This document shows positions 16,579 through 25,910 of a stretch of DNA of 64,000 bases, one piece after another. The stretch is from Aliiglaciecola lipolytica (GTDB lineage Bacteria; Pseudomonadota; Gammaproteobacteria; Enterobacterales; Alteromonadaceae). Numbering within the stretch: the first letter of the stretch is position 1; every line of letters starts with the position of its first letter. Where the stretch lies: contig NZ_JAHKPT010000009.1 of NCBI RefSeq assembly GCF_018860635.1, forward strand, positions 1 through 64,000, in the 5' to 3' direction. The notes under the pieces are model-generated. The model saw only the letters and a program-made list of their open reading frames with translations, had not been told where the DNA came from and made no database searches. The translations under genes and the position numbers were made by a program.

Positions 16579-19038
16579 TTACCAAGTATATCCCTTGTCG
16601 GTTAACCTTTTTTGGGAATCCTCGTGGCCTTGCTTGGCTGCTTTTTTATACCATTCGATAGCCGTCGATAACGAGGTATTTACACCGCGACCAAACTCAT
16701 AACTAAGACCTAAATCGTATTGTCCCCATTGATTGCCTTGTTCAGCTGCCTTGCGATACCAATAAACAGCATCGGTATTTGATACCGGGACGCCATCCCC
16801 TCTTTCGTATTGCAAACCTAAACTAACTTGTGCGCTGGCATTCCCTAGGTCTGCTGCTTTTCGATACCATTTAATCGCCTCAGTATGGGATTGTGTCACG
16901 CCTTTACCATCTCGATACAGATTACCTAAGTTATGCAGTGCGGGTGAGTGATCATGCTCCGCTGATTTACGCAACCAATAGAGTGCATTGGAGTAAGATT
17001 GCTTCACTCCATCCCCATCTCTGTATAATATTCCAAGGTTATTCTGTCCGTATTTACTGCCTAAATTAGCGGCTTTTGCGTACCATTTTGCAGCTTCAGT
17101 TAAAGACTTACTAACGCCATAGCCGTTTTCGTACATATAACCTAAGTTATTCGCAGAATTTGCGTGATCTTGGTCGGCCGAACGTTTATACCAATACACA
17201 GATTGCTCGTACGAAACAGGAATATCAGAGTCATTACCAGTACGATAATTGTTACCTAAATCAAATTGCTTCTCAGCATCTGCGGGGTTCAATCCTTCAT
17301 TTGTCAATTTCCGTAAAGCTGCTTCAGCCAAAGATCGATAAATTCCAGATGGGTATGTGTTTAGATATCCATCATAATCCATCGCTGTATTAGCTTCTTT
17401 AGCCTTGTTCCAAGCGGTTTTATCGGCCGATTCGCTTTGACGTTGTTTCGCCACTCTTTCAAATTGGTCAATACGATTTTGAGCAGATGTGCGGTAGCGT
17501 CCTTCAGTTTGCACATCAAGATAATGTTGATAGGAGGAACGGGAGTTTAGTTTTACCGCTGCCGACCATGCTTGATCGTCCTCTTCCTTTTTATGCTGTT
17601 CGGCTTGTTGTTTTGCTAATATTTCAGCTTGCTGCTGTCTTTGATTATCGAGCTCACGTTGTTTTTGCTTTAAATAACGCTCTTGTTTAGCTAATTCTTG
17701 CTGCTTTTCTTCATAGAGTGAATAGCCATAGAAACTGCCACCTGAAACCAGAGCAAGTACAATAATCAAAGCCAACCATTTTAATCCTCCGGAAGATTCC
17801 ACTTTTTCGTTGGCTGGCCAAACAGGATCTGCTGTTGGAGTCGGCTTAGGGGGAGCGGGTGCAGGCGGCGGAGGTGTTGGCGACGGCGTGGGAATTGGAG
17901 TAGCAGACGGTTGTTCCGTTGCTGTTTGCTCAACCCCGTTGGCAAATCGCCAACCGTGTTGCGTCGCTTTAGAGACTACATATTGTTGCGCCTCGACAGG
18001 ATCAATGGTCAACATAACAGCCTTATCCAAGATCAGTTTCATTTCCGCTTCACTGATCTCACCATCGCTACCTGCAAGCGCAATTAAATCATCTAATTTT
18101 GCAAGCAAATTCAAAGGCTGGGCGCTATCGTCTTCGCTGTTATTAGCGCTTTTCAGTAATCGGTCTTTCACTTCTTGCATAGTTTGCGGACGATCATTTG
18201 CCCTAAACTGCAGACAATCATCTACAAGTTTGAGCAATGATTGACTAAACTCGCCTTTTTGCAGCTCAATCGCCGGAATTAAAGGATCGGGTTTTCCCAT
18301 GGCAAACGCTAAAGTTCGACTTTCTGCTTTAGTTCCCTTTTCACCTGTTACAATACGATAAATCAAGGCGCCAAACGCATGGATGTCGATAGTAGGTTTG
18401 GCCTCACCACCGCCTTCAATTTGCTCCATAGGCGCATAAAATTCTGTGTATGGGGCTTGCGATTGCGAAGCTAAAGCAAAGTTTTGTTTGGCTGCACCGA
18501 AATCGATAAGAACTGGTGAACCGTCACTACGACGGATAAAAATGTTAGCAGGCTTAATATCGCGATGCAGCACACCTTGACTATGGATATAAGCCAGCCC
18601 ATCAGCCAAGGGCAGCAAAAAATGCATCAATTGTTCTTGCGAATAATGCTGACCTTGGGACTCTAAGCTACTAATAAGTTCATCTAGCGCTAAACCATCT
18701 TCAAAGTCCATAACGAGATAAGCTGTACCATTGGACGTAAACAAATCACGGCAACGTACAACATTAGGATGGCGCAGTTTTACCAAAGTACGCCCCTCTT
18801 CCATGAAACGTCTTAAGCAATCTCCATATACATCTTGTTTCGAAGTGCCATGGGGCGTCACAGTTTCCCCTTGGCGACTAGCTAGCTCAACAGGCAGAAA
18901 TTCTTTAATCACAACTTGCTCGTTTAAATGGGCGTGGTGAGCTTTATACACCACACCAAATCCACCTTGACCAAGCACTGATTCAATAACGTAGTGATTA
19001 ATTTCAGTTCCGATAGGTAGCGCTAGTATATTTTCCAT
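16579..19038 (-). CDS. Membrane Ser/Thr kinase with extracytoplasmic Sel1 repeats (A)
   Basis: An 819-residue single-pass receptor-like kinase. The cytoplasmic N-terminal kinase (about 15-295) has GQGGFG, VVIKEF, HRDIKPAN and DFGAAK intact. A TerB-like acidic module follows (about 310-362, AGSDGEISEAE), then a Pro-rich linker (about 380-410), one helix (about 419-441, KWLALIIVLALVSGGSFYGY), and a Lys/Gln-rich coiled coil. Two repeats of an AW-x-YLD type helical motif come next, then six Sel1 repeats (about 575-805, LGYMYENGYGVSKSLTEA type) to the C terminus, predicted periplasmic. Sel1 repeats bind proteins or peptidoglycan-related ligands in other systems. The kinase part is close to those in the two sister genes, so recent duplication is likely. 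Same-strand spacing is about 55 bp on both sides. Confidence 0.9.
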   Translation of the reverse strand: MENILALPIGTEINHYVIESVLGQGGFGVVYKAHHAHLNEQVVIKEFLPVELASRQGETVTPHGTSKQDVYGDCLRRFMEEGRTLVKLRHPNVVRCRDLFTSNGTAYLVMDFEDGLALDELISSLESQGQHYSQEQLMHFLLPLADGLAYIHSQGVLHRDIKPANIFIRRSDGSPVLIDFGAAKQNFALASQSQAPYTEFYAPMEQIEGGGEAKPTIDIHAFGALIYRIVTGEKGTKAESRTLAFAMGKPDPLIPAIELQKGEFSQSLLKLVDDCLQFRANDRPQTMQEVKDRLLKSANNSEDDSAQPLNLLAKLDDLIALAGSDGEISEAEMKLILDKAVMLTIDPVEAQQYVVSKATQHGWRFANGVEQTATEQPSATPIPTPSPTPPPPAPAPPKPTPTADPVWPANEKVESSGGLKWLALIIVLALVSGGSFYGYSLYEEKQQELAKQERYLKQKQRELDNQRQQQAEILAKQQAEQHKKEEDDQAWSAAVKLNSRSSYQHYLDVQTEGRYRTSAQNRIDQFERVAKQRQSESADKTAWNKAKEANTAMDYDGYLNTYPSGIYRSLAEAALRKLTNEGLNPADAEKQFDLGNNYRTGNDSDIPVSYEQSVYWYKRSADQDHANSANNLGYMYENGYGVSKSLTEAAKWYAKAANLGSKYGQNNLGILYRDGDGVKQSYSNALYWLRKSAEHDHSPALHNLGNLYRDGKGVTQSHTEAIKWYRKAADLGNASAQVSLGLQYERGDGVPVSNTDAVYWYRKAAEQGNQWGQYDLGLSYEFGRGVNTSLSTAIEWYKKAAKQGHEDSQKRLTDKGYTW

Positions 19039-19093
19039 TTCAACACTCTTTTTCTAATTATTATTGCATTCACAACTAATTATTTCTGCCGCG

Positions 19094-21391
19094 TTACCAA
19101 GTTAGATTTCTGTTTTCTAACTCTTTTTGGGCTTTTTCATACCCTTGTTTGGCCGATAATCGATACCATTTTATCGCTTCAGATTCGGATTGAGGGACAG
19201 CATCACCATTTTCATACATGATCGCCACATTGTACTGCCCGACTCTGTTATTTTGATCCGCTGCCAATCGATAATATTTTAACGCTTCAGAATAAGATTG
19301 GGTTACACCATGGCCTTTGTAATATTGGTAACCATAGCTAACGTATGCAGAAGCTAATTCTTTTTCGACCGCTTTTTTGAACCATTTGTTAGCTTCTTGA
19401 TGTGACTGAGTTACCCCAATACCATCTCTATACATTGCCCCTAAAATATTTGCCCCATAGGCATTCCCAAGCTCAGCACTTTTACGGAAAAACTTTACTG
19501 CTTCAGAATAAGACTGCTCAACACCTTGGCCTAACTTATACAGAAGCCCAGCATTATTCATCGCCCCAGTTTCGCCCTGATCCGCAGCTTTTTTATACCA
19601 GTATAATGCTTGTTCGTAAGACTGTTGGCGACCATCTTTACCGTAATCAAAGTTATAACCTAGGATAAATTGTTCATTAGAATCAGTAGGGTTCAATCCT
19701 TGCTTGGTTAATTCAGCTAAGGCATCTAATGCTTCTTGTCGATGGATTCGAATGGACCCTTTATCTAAATAACCTTGATAATGTAATGCAGAGTTGCCTT
19801 TTTTCGCTATCGCCCAGTCAGCTTCATCGCTTTTGATTCGAGCTTGCTGCTGTTCCTGTATGATTTTCAATTCGGCAATGGCGCTATTTGCGGCATTGCG
19901 ATATTGACCAAATTGCTGGGTATCAAGATAGACCTGATAAGCCGCTGCGGTGTTGCTTGATTTCGCTTTGGCCCAAGCATTTTCATCTTCTGCCTTAAGC
20001 TTTAATGCAAGGCTTTCTTTTTGTTGTTGGTAGGACGCTGCTAATCGATTTCGTTCTTGTTCCTGTTGATAATCCACAATCGCTGGCAGAGCTACTAAAA
20101 TGCCTACAAATACAAGACTCGCTAGAAGCTTGGCTTTAAAAGAGGATGTTTTTTTAGCTTTATTCTGCTCCTCTTGAAGAGCAACTTTGTTGGTTTTTTC
20201 AGGCTTTTTCTTGAACGGAGGCTCCGGCTTATCAGCGCTGCTTGTTGACGGTCTGCTGTCCTTCTCAGGAGCATTAGTCGTGCTATCGTCTATTTTCCAA
20301 TGATTTGCTGCGGCTTTGGTTAATATATAACCTTTAGCTGCTTCGGCATCAATATTCAGTGTTTTAGCTTTACTCAGAATTAATCGCATTGCACTTTCCG
20401 AGATAATGCCATCACTACCGGCCATATCGATTAAATCATTGAGTAAATGAAACGGCTGAGGAGCAGGATCCGAGATAACCTCAATAAATGGCTCAGCAAT
20501 AAGCTGTAACCTTTGTTTTACCTCAGCCATTGTCTGAGGCCGATCTTCGGCCTTAAACTTTAAACAATCATCAATCAGGGTTAGAAAAGATTCAGAATAA
20601 TCCGCTTTGGCCAAACTCGCGGCTGGGGCAAGAGGATCATCTTTGCCTATCACCATGGCCAGCGCACGACTCTCGGCCTTAACCCCAACAGTGCCGGTTA
20701 CGATACGATACATAAGTGCACCAAACGCATAAATATCAATGGTTGCTTTGGCTTCTCCACCACCTTCAATTTGTTCCATTGGCGCATAAAACTCAGTATA
20801 AGGAGCCTGTGATTGAGATGCTAAAGCGAAATTCTGTTTTGCCGCGCCAAAGTCAATAAGTACAGGTAAACCTGTGCTGCGACGAATGAAAATATTAGCG
20901 GGCTTAATATCACGATGTAATACTCCTTGGCTGTGGATGTATGCTAATCCATCAGCTAGAGGTATTAAAAAATGCATCAACTGTTGTTCGGAATAATGCT
21001 GTCCTTGGGACTCTAGGCTACTAATAAGTTCATCTAAGGCTAAACCATCTTCGAAATCCATCACCAAGTAAGCCGTACCGTTGGCGGTGAAAAGATCTCT
21101 ACAACGGACAACATTTTTATGCTTAAGTCGAACTAAGGTGGCGCCTTCTCGCATAAAACGATTTAAGCAATCAGCATACAGGTCATATTTAGAAGAACTA
21201 TGGGGAGACACAGTTTGACCTTGACGACTCGCTAACTCGACCGGTAAAAACTCTTTAATTACCGCTTCATCATCTAGGTGAGCATGATGCGTTTTGTACA
21301 CCACACCAAAACCGCCTTGGCCTAAAACAGATTCAATAATGTAATGATTTAGCTTTGTACCTTGCGGCAATGCTAATATATTTTCATCCAC
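19094..21391 (-). CDS. Membrane Ser/Thr kinase with extracytoplasmic Sel1 repeats (B)
   Basis: A 765-residue paralogue of the preceding kinase with the same order: kinase about 15-297 (GQGGFG, AVIKEF, HRDIKPAN, DFGAAK), TerB-like module about 318-372 (AGSDGIISESA, where the acidic Glu pair is reduced), a charged linker, helix about 408-428 (LLASLVFVGILVALPAIVDY), a coiled coil, two AW-x-YLD repeats, and five Sel1 repeats. Both Sel1 kinases end in the same LTW or YTW tripeptide. The activation-segment block DFGAAKQNFALASQSQAPY is identical among all three full kinases, whereas the C-terminal parts diverge. This suggests a shared phosphorylation partner and different sensed ligands. Confidence 0.9.
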   Translation of the reverse strand: MDENILALPQGTKLNHYIIESVLGQGGFGVVYKTHHAHLDDEAVIKEFLPVELASRQGQTVSPHSSSKYDLYADCLNRFMREGATLVRLKHKNVVRCRDLFTANGTAYLVMDFEDGLALDELISSLESQGQHYSEQQLMHFLIPLADGLAYIHSQGVLHRDIKPANIFIRRSTGLPVLIDFGAAKQNFALASQSQAPYTEFYAPMEQIEGGGEAKATIDIYAFGALMYRIVTGTVGVKAESRALAMVIGKDDPLAPAASLAKADYSESFLTLIDDCLKFKAEDRPQTMAEVKQRLQLIAEPFIEVISDPAPQPFHLLNDLIDMAGSDGIISESAMRLILSKAKTLNIDAEAAKGYILTKAAANHWKIDDSTTNAPEKDSRPSTSSADKPEPPFKKKPEKTNKVALQEEQNKAKKTSSFKAKLLASLVFVGILVALPAIVDYQQEQERNRLAASYQQQKESLALKLKAEDENAWAKAKSSNTAAAYQVYLDTQQFGQYRNAANSAIAELKIIQEQQQARIKSDEADWAIAKKGNSALHYQGYLDKGSIRIHRQEALDALAELTKQGLNPTDSNEQFILGYNFDYGKDGRQQSYEQALYWYKKAADQGETGAMNNAGLLYKLGQGVEQSYSEAVKFFRKSAELGNAYGANILGAMYRDGIGVTQSHQEANKWFKKAVEKELASAYVSYGYQYYKGHGVTQSYSEALKYYRLAADQNNRVGQYNVAIMYENGDAVPQSESEAIKWYRLSAKQGYEKAQKELENRNLTW

Positions 21392-21438
21392 TATGTTTCC
21401 CCCCTAATGCCTTAACTTATCGATAATTTAAAAAATGA

Positions 21439-23997
21439 CTAGAGCCTAATTTTGCCGTCATCCTGCTCAACACCCACTGCAATTTTGAAATCAGCTAAAT
21501 ACAACACTGCACCATTTACAAGTTCTTGCTCTGAAAACTTTTCCAGCTGTTCAGCCTGGTTGTTGTTTTTCAAAAATGATCCGTAAGAAGAATCTAAATC
21601 TTGAAAACACCATGTATCATTTTTAAAGGTAAATTTGCCATGAGTCCCTGAAACCGAGTCATGGGGAATAACCAGCTGACAAGCAGTATCTCGGCCAATT
21701 GTAACTCCCTCATCTGACATTTTTTCACTGTGAATTTGAAACCGACCTTTGTCGGTTTGCAAGGTTAAAGTGGACGAGATATTCGCAGTTTGTTTAGCGT
21801 TTTTGGCCGCCGATTGTTTGCTATCAGTAATATGACACGGCAAATCAGCAAGCAGAATTTCATCACCTATATTTAGCCGTACCGCTTGATGTTTAGTCAC
21901 TTTTTCAGCGTTTACGAAGGTCCCGTAAGTTGAGCCTAAATCCTCTACATACAAGAACTTGTCGTGCAAAAACAAACGTATATGAAAACTAGAAACAGAA
22001 GGATACTGAATAGAAATAGTTGCCGAATCAGAACGGCCAACGGTGATTCCTTTGCCACACAAGGCTGCATTCGACAACGAGTAATATTTGTCATCAACCA
22101 ATAAAAACCCATAATTACCGGTTAGCTCAGCATTCAATTTGCCAGCTTTTCCAGACTGACCTTTATCGCCGTTAGTGTCTAAATTTAGATTATAGGGAGC
22201 GAATTCCGAATTGTCCGCTTTACCTGGGCGAGATTTTTTGAGCATAAAAAACAAAACAACGAACAATAAAAATAAGCAAAGGACAGTTAACAACAGCACT
22301 TGGTTACTTATTTCGGCAGTAGACTCTGGCTTTGTATCCGGTTTTGGAATTGCATCGGGTTTAGGATCTGGCTTAGGGTCAGGTTTAGGATCTGGCTTGG
22401 GAGCAGGTTTAGGATCTGGTTTAGGCGGTGGCTCGTTTTTAGTCCAACGACCTTTTACACCAATGGCGTCAAATGCCATGTGCACTGCTGTTCTTTCTTC
22501 ACTGTATTTGCCAAAAATAATTTCAGCCGATTTAGCAAAGGCATAACGAGCATCTTGAAAATCCGAGGTTTGCGTTAAGATTTTTGTGGCACCATACTGC
22601 CAAATTAACAACGCTTTTTTCATCCCGATTTTAGGAACGTTGTCGCCCCCCAAACGCCGATGAACTCCCCCTTCGGCGAGCAAATAAAAAGCATGGTTAA
22701 TAATAGATGAATTAATATGAACGCCACCGTAATCCTTGCTGCCAGTGTAGCGTTCACTGAAATGATCAGGCATATCTTGAATTCGGGTTGGGTAGCTGAA
22801 ATCACGTATTACTTGGTTACCTAGCCTTAACTTCCAATCAGAAGAGGCTGGTGAGTTTAACCGCTTGTTCTGCCAACTGACGAAACCTACGCCAATAGCG
22901 TCACCAATAGCTTCGTTTAATGCGCCCGACTCTTGCTGATAAATCAGCCCTGCCCCATAAGCCACAATACCGTGGGTGAGTTCGTGCATGATAACTTCAG
23001 GATTTTGTAATAAGGGAGCATGTATCTGCATTAAACCAAGTGAGTCACTCAGTTCAGTCCAAAATGCGTTAGTGGTATTGTTACCAGCACAACTCAGACT
23101 TTCTTCATAAAATTTATTACCAACAAAAGCCAAAACTTGCACATTGTCATGTCTATCGATGCCAGAATGGCCAAACAGAGTTGTTAAATAGGAATTAGCA
23201 TCATCTAGCATAGCGGCTAATTTTCGCTCACTGGTAGAACTTGCCATAGACTGGGATTCAGCTGGCGGATAAGCCTGAATGTAGCCACTATCAGCCATTA
23301 TCAATAGTTCAACTATGGTCGTTGGGCGGTCATAACCAACCACAGCGCACATTTCATCGACATCAATCAAACCATAACTAAAATCAAGGCGATTGGGGAT
23401 TTCTTTAAGTACAGAACCGTTACTAGAAATAACCAAAGTATATAAATAGTCCAATTGATTTTTTTTGAATTTGCCACGCACTACGGCTGCTGCGAGCAGT
23501 TCTTTGGCAACTTTGAAATATACAGGTTCAACCTCAGGTTGGTCTTGGTATTCAATTTTTAACTCAGCTAAAGTGGCCGTTACCGTTTGTTGTAAACTCG
23601 CCATACTTGGCGCAGCGGGTGCAGGCAAATCAGTCGTCATTAAGTGAGCACTAACAGGTTGCCCTTGTGACAAAACCAATACTGACTGATGGGTAAATAC
23701 ATCAATATTATTTAGTTTCTGTTGAATCCGATAGATGCTGTAGCCGTTATCTTCTTGGGTACTTTGCAGTATTTGTATTTGCGCAGCATCAGACATCCCT
23801 AAAAGCGCTTTATTCTCACTCACCCAGCCATTCAGATCTTGCTCTGACTGAATAGGCGTATCAACAGGCTCAAATGAGGTTTCTAGACGAGGGGCTTGCA
23901 GCGCTGTGGCACTTCCCCTCCCAGTTTCTTCAAACTGCTGAGCCGCAATATTAGTGAAGCTAATGAAAACAGCGATTAAGGCAAAGTATTTCACCAC
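21439..23997 (-). CDS. Membrane-anchored M4 (thermolysin-like) metallopeptidase with two FHA domains
   Basis: An 852-residue fusion. A signal peptide (1-19) is followed by a propeptide-like region (about 50-200) and an M4 peptidase (about 210-512) with the zinc site HELTH (His338, Glu339, His342), Glu362 in ALNEAIGD, and the transition-state His427 in GGVHINSSIINHAFY. A PKPDP-rich linker (about 522-558), one helix (about 566-586) and a basic stop-transfer follow. Two cytoplasmic FHA domains come next: about 650-720 (VGRSDSA, S669-x-x-H672) and about 765-840 (IGRDTA, S783-x-x-H786). All catalytic residues are present, so the periplasmic protease should be active. FHA domains bind phosphothreonine, so the protease is physically tied to the kinases next door. 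M4 enzymes are normally secreted; a membrane-FHA fusion is unusual. Confidence 0.92.
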   Translation of the reverse strand: MVKYFALIAVFISFTNIAAQQFEETGRGSATALQAPRLETSFEPVDTPIQSEQDLNGWVSENKALLGMSDAAQIQILQSTQEDNGYSIYRIQQKLNNIDVFTHQSVLVLSQGQPVSAHLMTTDLPAPAAPSMASLQQTVTATLAELKIEYQDQPEVEPVYFKVAKELLAAAVVRGKFKKNQLDYLYTLVISSNGSVLKEIPNRLDFSYGLIDVDEMCAVVGYDRPTTIVELLIMADSGYIQAYPPAESQSMASSTSERKLAAMLDDANSYLTTLFGHSGIDRHDNVQVLAFVGNKFYEESLSCAGNNTTNAFWTELSDSLGLMQIHAPLLQNPEVIMHELTHGIVAYGAGLIYQQESGALNEAIGDAIGVGFVSWQNKRLNSPASSDWKLRLGNQVIRDFSYPTRIQDMPDHFSERYTGSKDYGGVHINSSIINHAFYLLAEGGVHRRLGGDNVPKIGMKKALLIWQYGATKILTQTSDFQDARYAFAKSAEIIFGKYSEERTAVHMAFDAIGVKGRWTKNEPPPKPDPKPAPKPDPKPDPKPDPKPDAIPKPDTKPESTAEISNQVLLLTVLCLFLLFVVLFFMLKKSRPGKADNSEFAPYNLNLDTNGDKGQSGKAGKLNAELTGNYGFLLVDDKYYSLSNAALCGKGITVGRSDSATISIQYPSVSSFHIRLFLHDKFLYVEDLGSTYGTFVNAEKVTKHQAVRLNIGDEILLADLPCHITDSKQSAAKNAKQTANISSTLTLQTDKGRFQIHSEKMSDEGVTIGRDTACQLVIPHDSVSGTHGKFTFKNDTWCFQDLDSSYGSFLKNNNQAEQLEKFSEQELVNGAVLYLADFKIAVGVEQDDGKIRL

Positions 23998-24006
23998 TTA
24001 TGATCC

Positions 24007-25887
24007 TTAACGACTAACATGTTTAGGTACTAGGCGCAGTGATTCACAGCTAGCATCAAGCAAAAATAAATCAAACGTTTGCCCAGTCTCTTGCAGGATA
24101 ATGTCGGTTAACCAAAAATAGCCTGAACTGGCAGGGTCAATATAAAGTACGGCGTCAGATTTACCTTTTTCAATTGTTTTTGCTTGTTGACTTTGAGCAC
24201 TTTGATATTGCTTAAAACAGGTTGCAAAATCATGGCTTGGAGAGTCTGGCACTTGTGATAAATTACTGACTTTGCCAGAAATCACCTCAATCCCTGAACT
24301 GGTTTTTTGGTAACGCAATAAAGCGCCATACACTGGTGTATCTTTGACCTTTAATTGAACTGTGATAATTTCAGTATATTGATCTTTCATCATATCCGTT
24401 TTGCTTAATTTACTGCCCTTTGACAAACTACCATCTTGGGTTAAACGATCTTCAAGTTTAGCAATGGGATCTTCACCAGCAGCAATGTCTAATTCTAAAC
24501 TTGGCGCTGAATCTAAATTGGCGTTCAAATCTGCAGGCCCAGATACATTGCCTTGCTCATCAGAACTAGCCACTACCGCTACATCAACATTTTTCACATA
24601 ATTTTTTACAGCCGAAGATGGTGGTGATTGCTCCATCGAATCAACACTTTTGTCAACCTCACTCACCGACTCTTCAACAGCTTGTTTCGCATCATCAATG
24701 GAGTCAGTTACCTCATTGGCGACCTGTGAACCAACTTGATCAAGGGATTTTTCAACATCCTCAAGCACTTGTTCAGCTTGGTTTTCAATTTCCTCTGTTT
24801 CTAAGTCGCTCGCAATCTTAGCATCACTATCAGTGCCTACTTCCTTGAGCATATCTTCATGCACTTGCGCATCATTAGGCGAAGGCTCAAACTCATCTTC
24901 GGTTAATATTTGCGGCTCATCGGTGCAACATGGTTCGATGGAGGTACGGTAGGTAAAGTAAAGCAACACTAACAACATTAAGGCCACAAGCGCCAAAGCG
25001 ATCACTTTCCAATTAACGACTGTCTTTATCTCGTTTTCACTAGGCGTGACTGTCTTATTCGTCACTGACGTCGGTGCGGTGTTGGAAACTGAAGTTTGTT
25101 GTTGTATCTGTGCCGCTGTCGCTGCCTCAACCTTGTTTTCAGATGTCAGCACAGCGGTGCTTTTATCCAATTCACACAATACAACGGTGGTATTATCTTG
25201 ACTAGGCTTAACTTGCAATGTGTCATCCATGCGGTTAGCGAATATGTAATCTCTATTGTCATTTTTGACTAACTCTAAGATTTCATCATTGTCGAAGATT
25301 TCCCAGAAACCGTCAGTACACAATACAAAGTACTCACCGTCATTTAGCTGCCAGTGAGTGATTTCACAATGGGCACTGTCACTACCATCAAGACAGTTCA
25401 AAAGTTGGGTTTGGCTTGGGTGTGTGGCTAATTCATCTTCGCGTATTTCACCCATCAAGAACTTTGCATAAGCAAGGGAATGATCTTTGGTTTGTTTTAC
25501 TTTGCCATTTTGATCAAATTGGTAAATTCGCGAATCACCAGCATGGGCAGTGACTAATTCTCCATTGAATTGCAATAATGCTGTTAGCGTAGCAGCGGTT
25601 GAAATACCTTGCTCACAGGTTTGTTTAATCGCTGCATTACACTGCTCTGCAAAAGCATTTAGAAAATCTTCAGCATGCATAAAATTATCGCGAGTTTGCC
25701 AGAACTCGCCACTTTTATTAGCGATAATTTCAGCTGCCAACTCGCCTTGCTTAGTGCCTCCCACGCCGTCCGCTACAACGATGAATATATCGTTATTCTG
25801 GTCACTCAAATGATAAGCATATCGGTCTTGATTGTAATCTCTGCCCGCTTGTTCAGATTTTTCAAAAATAATACGGTTATTAGACAT
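24007..25887 (-). CDS. Membrane PP2C-type protein phosphatase
   Basis: A 626-residue protein. The PP2C phosphatase domain (about 5-240) has the metal-binding aspartates Asp40 (VVADGVGG), Asp118 (AHAGDSR), Asp192 (LCTDGFWE) and Asp231 (SQDNTTVV). A Thr/Gln-rich linker precedes one helix (about 294-313, KVIALALVALMLLVLLYFTY). The C-terminal about 310 residues are extracytoplasmic: a very acidic coiled-coil-like stretch (about 325-440), then a small globular domain (about 500-626) I do not recognise. It would remove phosphates placed by the cluster's kinases. It lies 9 bp upstream of the M4-FHA gene and 23 bp downstream of a kinase gene, so the three are almost certainly co-transcribed. Confidence 0.9.
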   Translation of the reverse strand: MSNNRIIFEKSEQAGRDYNQDRYAYHLSDQNNDIFIVVADGVGGTKQGELAAEIIANKSGEFWQTRDNFMHAEDFLNAFAEQCNAAIKQTCEQGISTAATLTALLQFNGELVTAHAGDSRIYQFDQNGKVKQTKDHSLAYAKFLMGEIREDELATHPSQTQLLNCLDGSDSAHCEITHWQLNDGEYFVLCTDGFWEIFDNDEILELVKNDNRDYIFANRMDDTLQVKPSQDNTTVVLCELDKSTAVLTSENKVEAATAAQIQQQTSVSNTAPTSVTNKTVTPSENEIKTVVNWKVIALALVALMLLVLLYFTYRTSIEPCCTDEPQILTEDEFEPSPNDAQVHEDMLKEVGTDSDAKIASDLETEEIENQAEQVLEDVEKSLDQVGSQVANEVTDSIDDAKQAVEESVSEVDKSVDSMEQSPPSSAVKNYVKNVDVAVVASSDEQGNVSGPADLNANLDSAPSLELDIAAGEDPIAKLEDRLTQDGSLSKGSKLSKTDMMKDQYTEIITVQLKVKDTPVYGALLRYQKTSSGIEVISGKVSNLSQVPDSPSHDFATCFKQYQSAQSQQAKTIEKGKSDAVLYIDPASSGYFWLTDIILQETGQTFDLFLLDASCESLRLVPKHVSR

Positions 25888-25910
25888 TTATAATTCCCTT
25901 CCACGCGCTC

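Noticed and set aside
17810-18244. 144-codon plus-strand ORF with glycine-rich start
   Set aside because: Antisense to the Pro-rich linker and kinase region of the Sel1 kinase; no ribosome-binding site and no recognisable protein.
22211-22578. Gly/Ser-rich plus-strand ORFs opposite the M4-FHA gene
   Set aside because: They are the antisense of the PKPDP-rich linker; the repeated glycine pattern is a by-product of the proline/aspartate codons.
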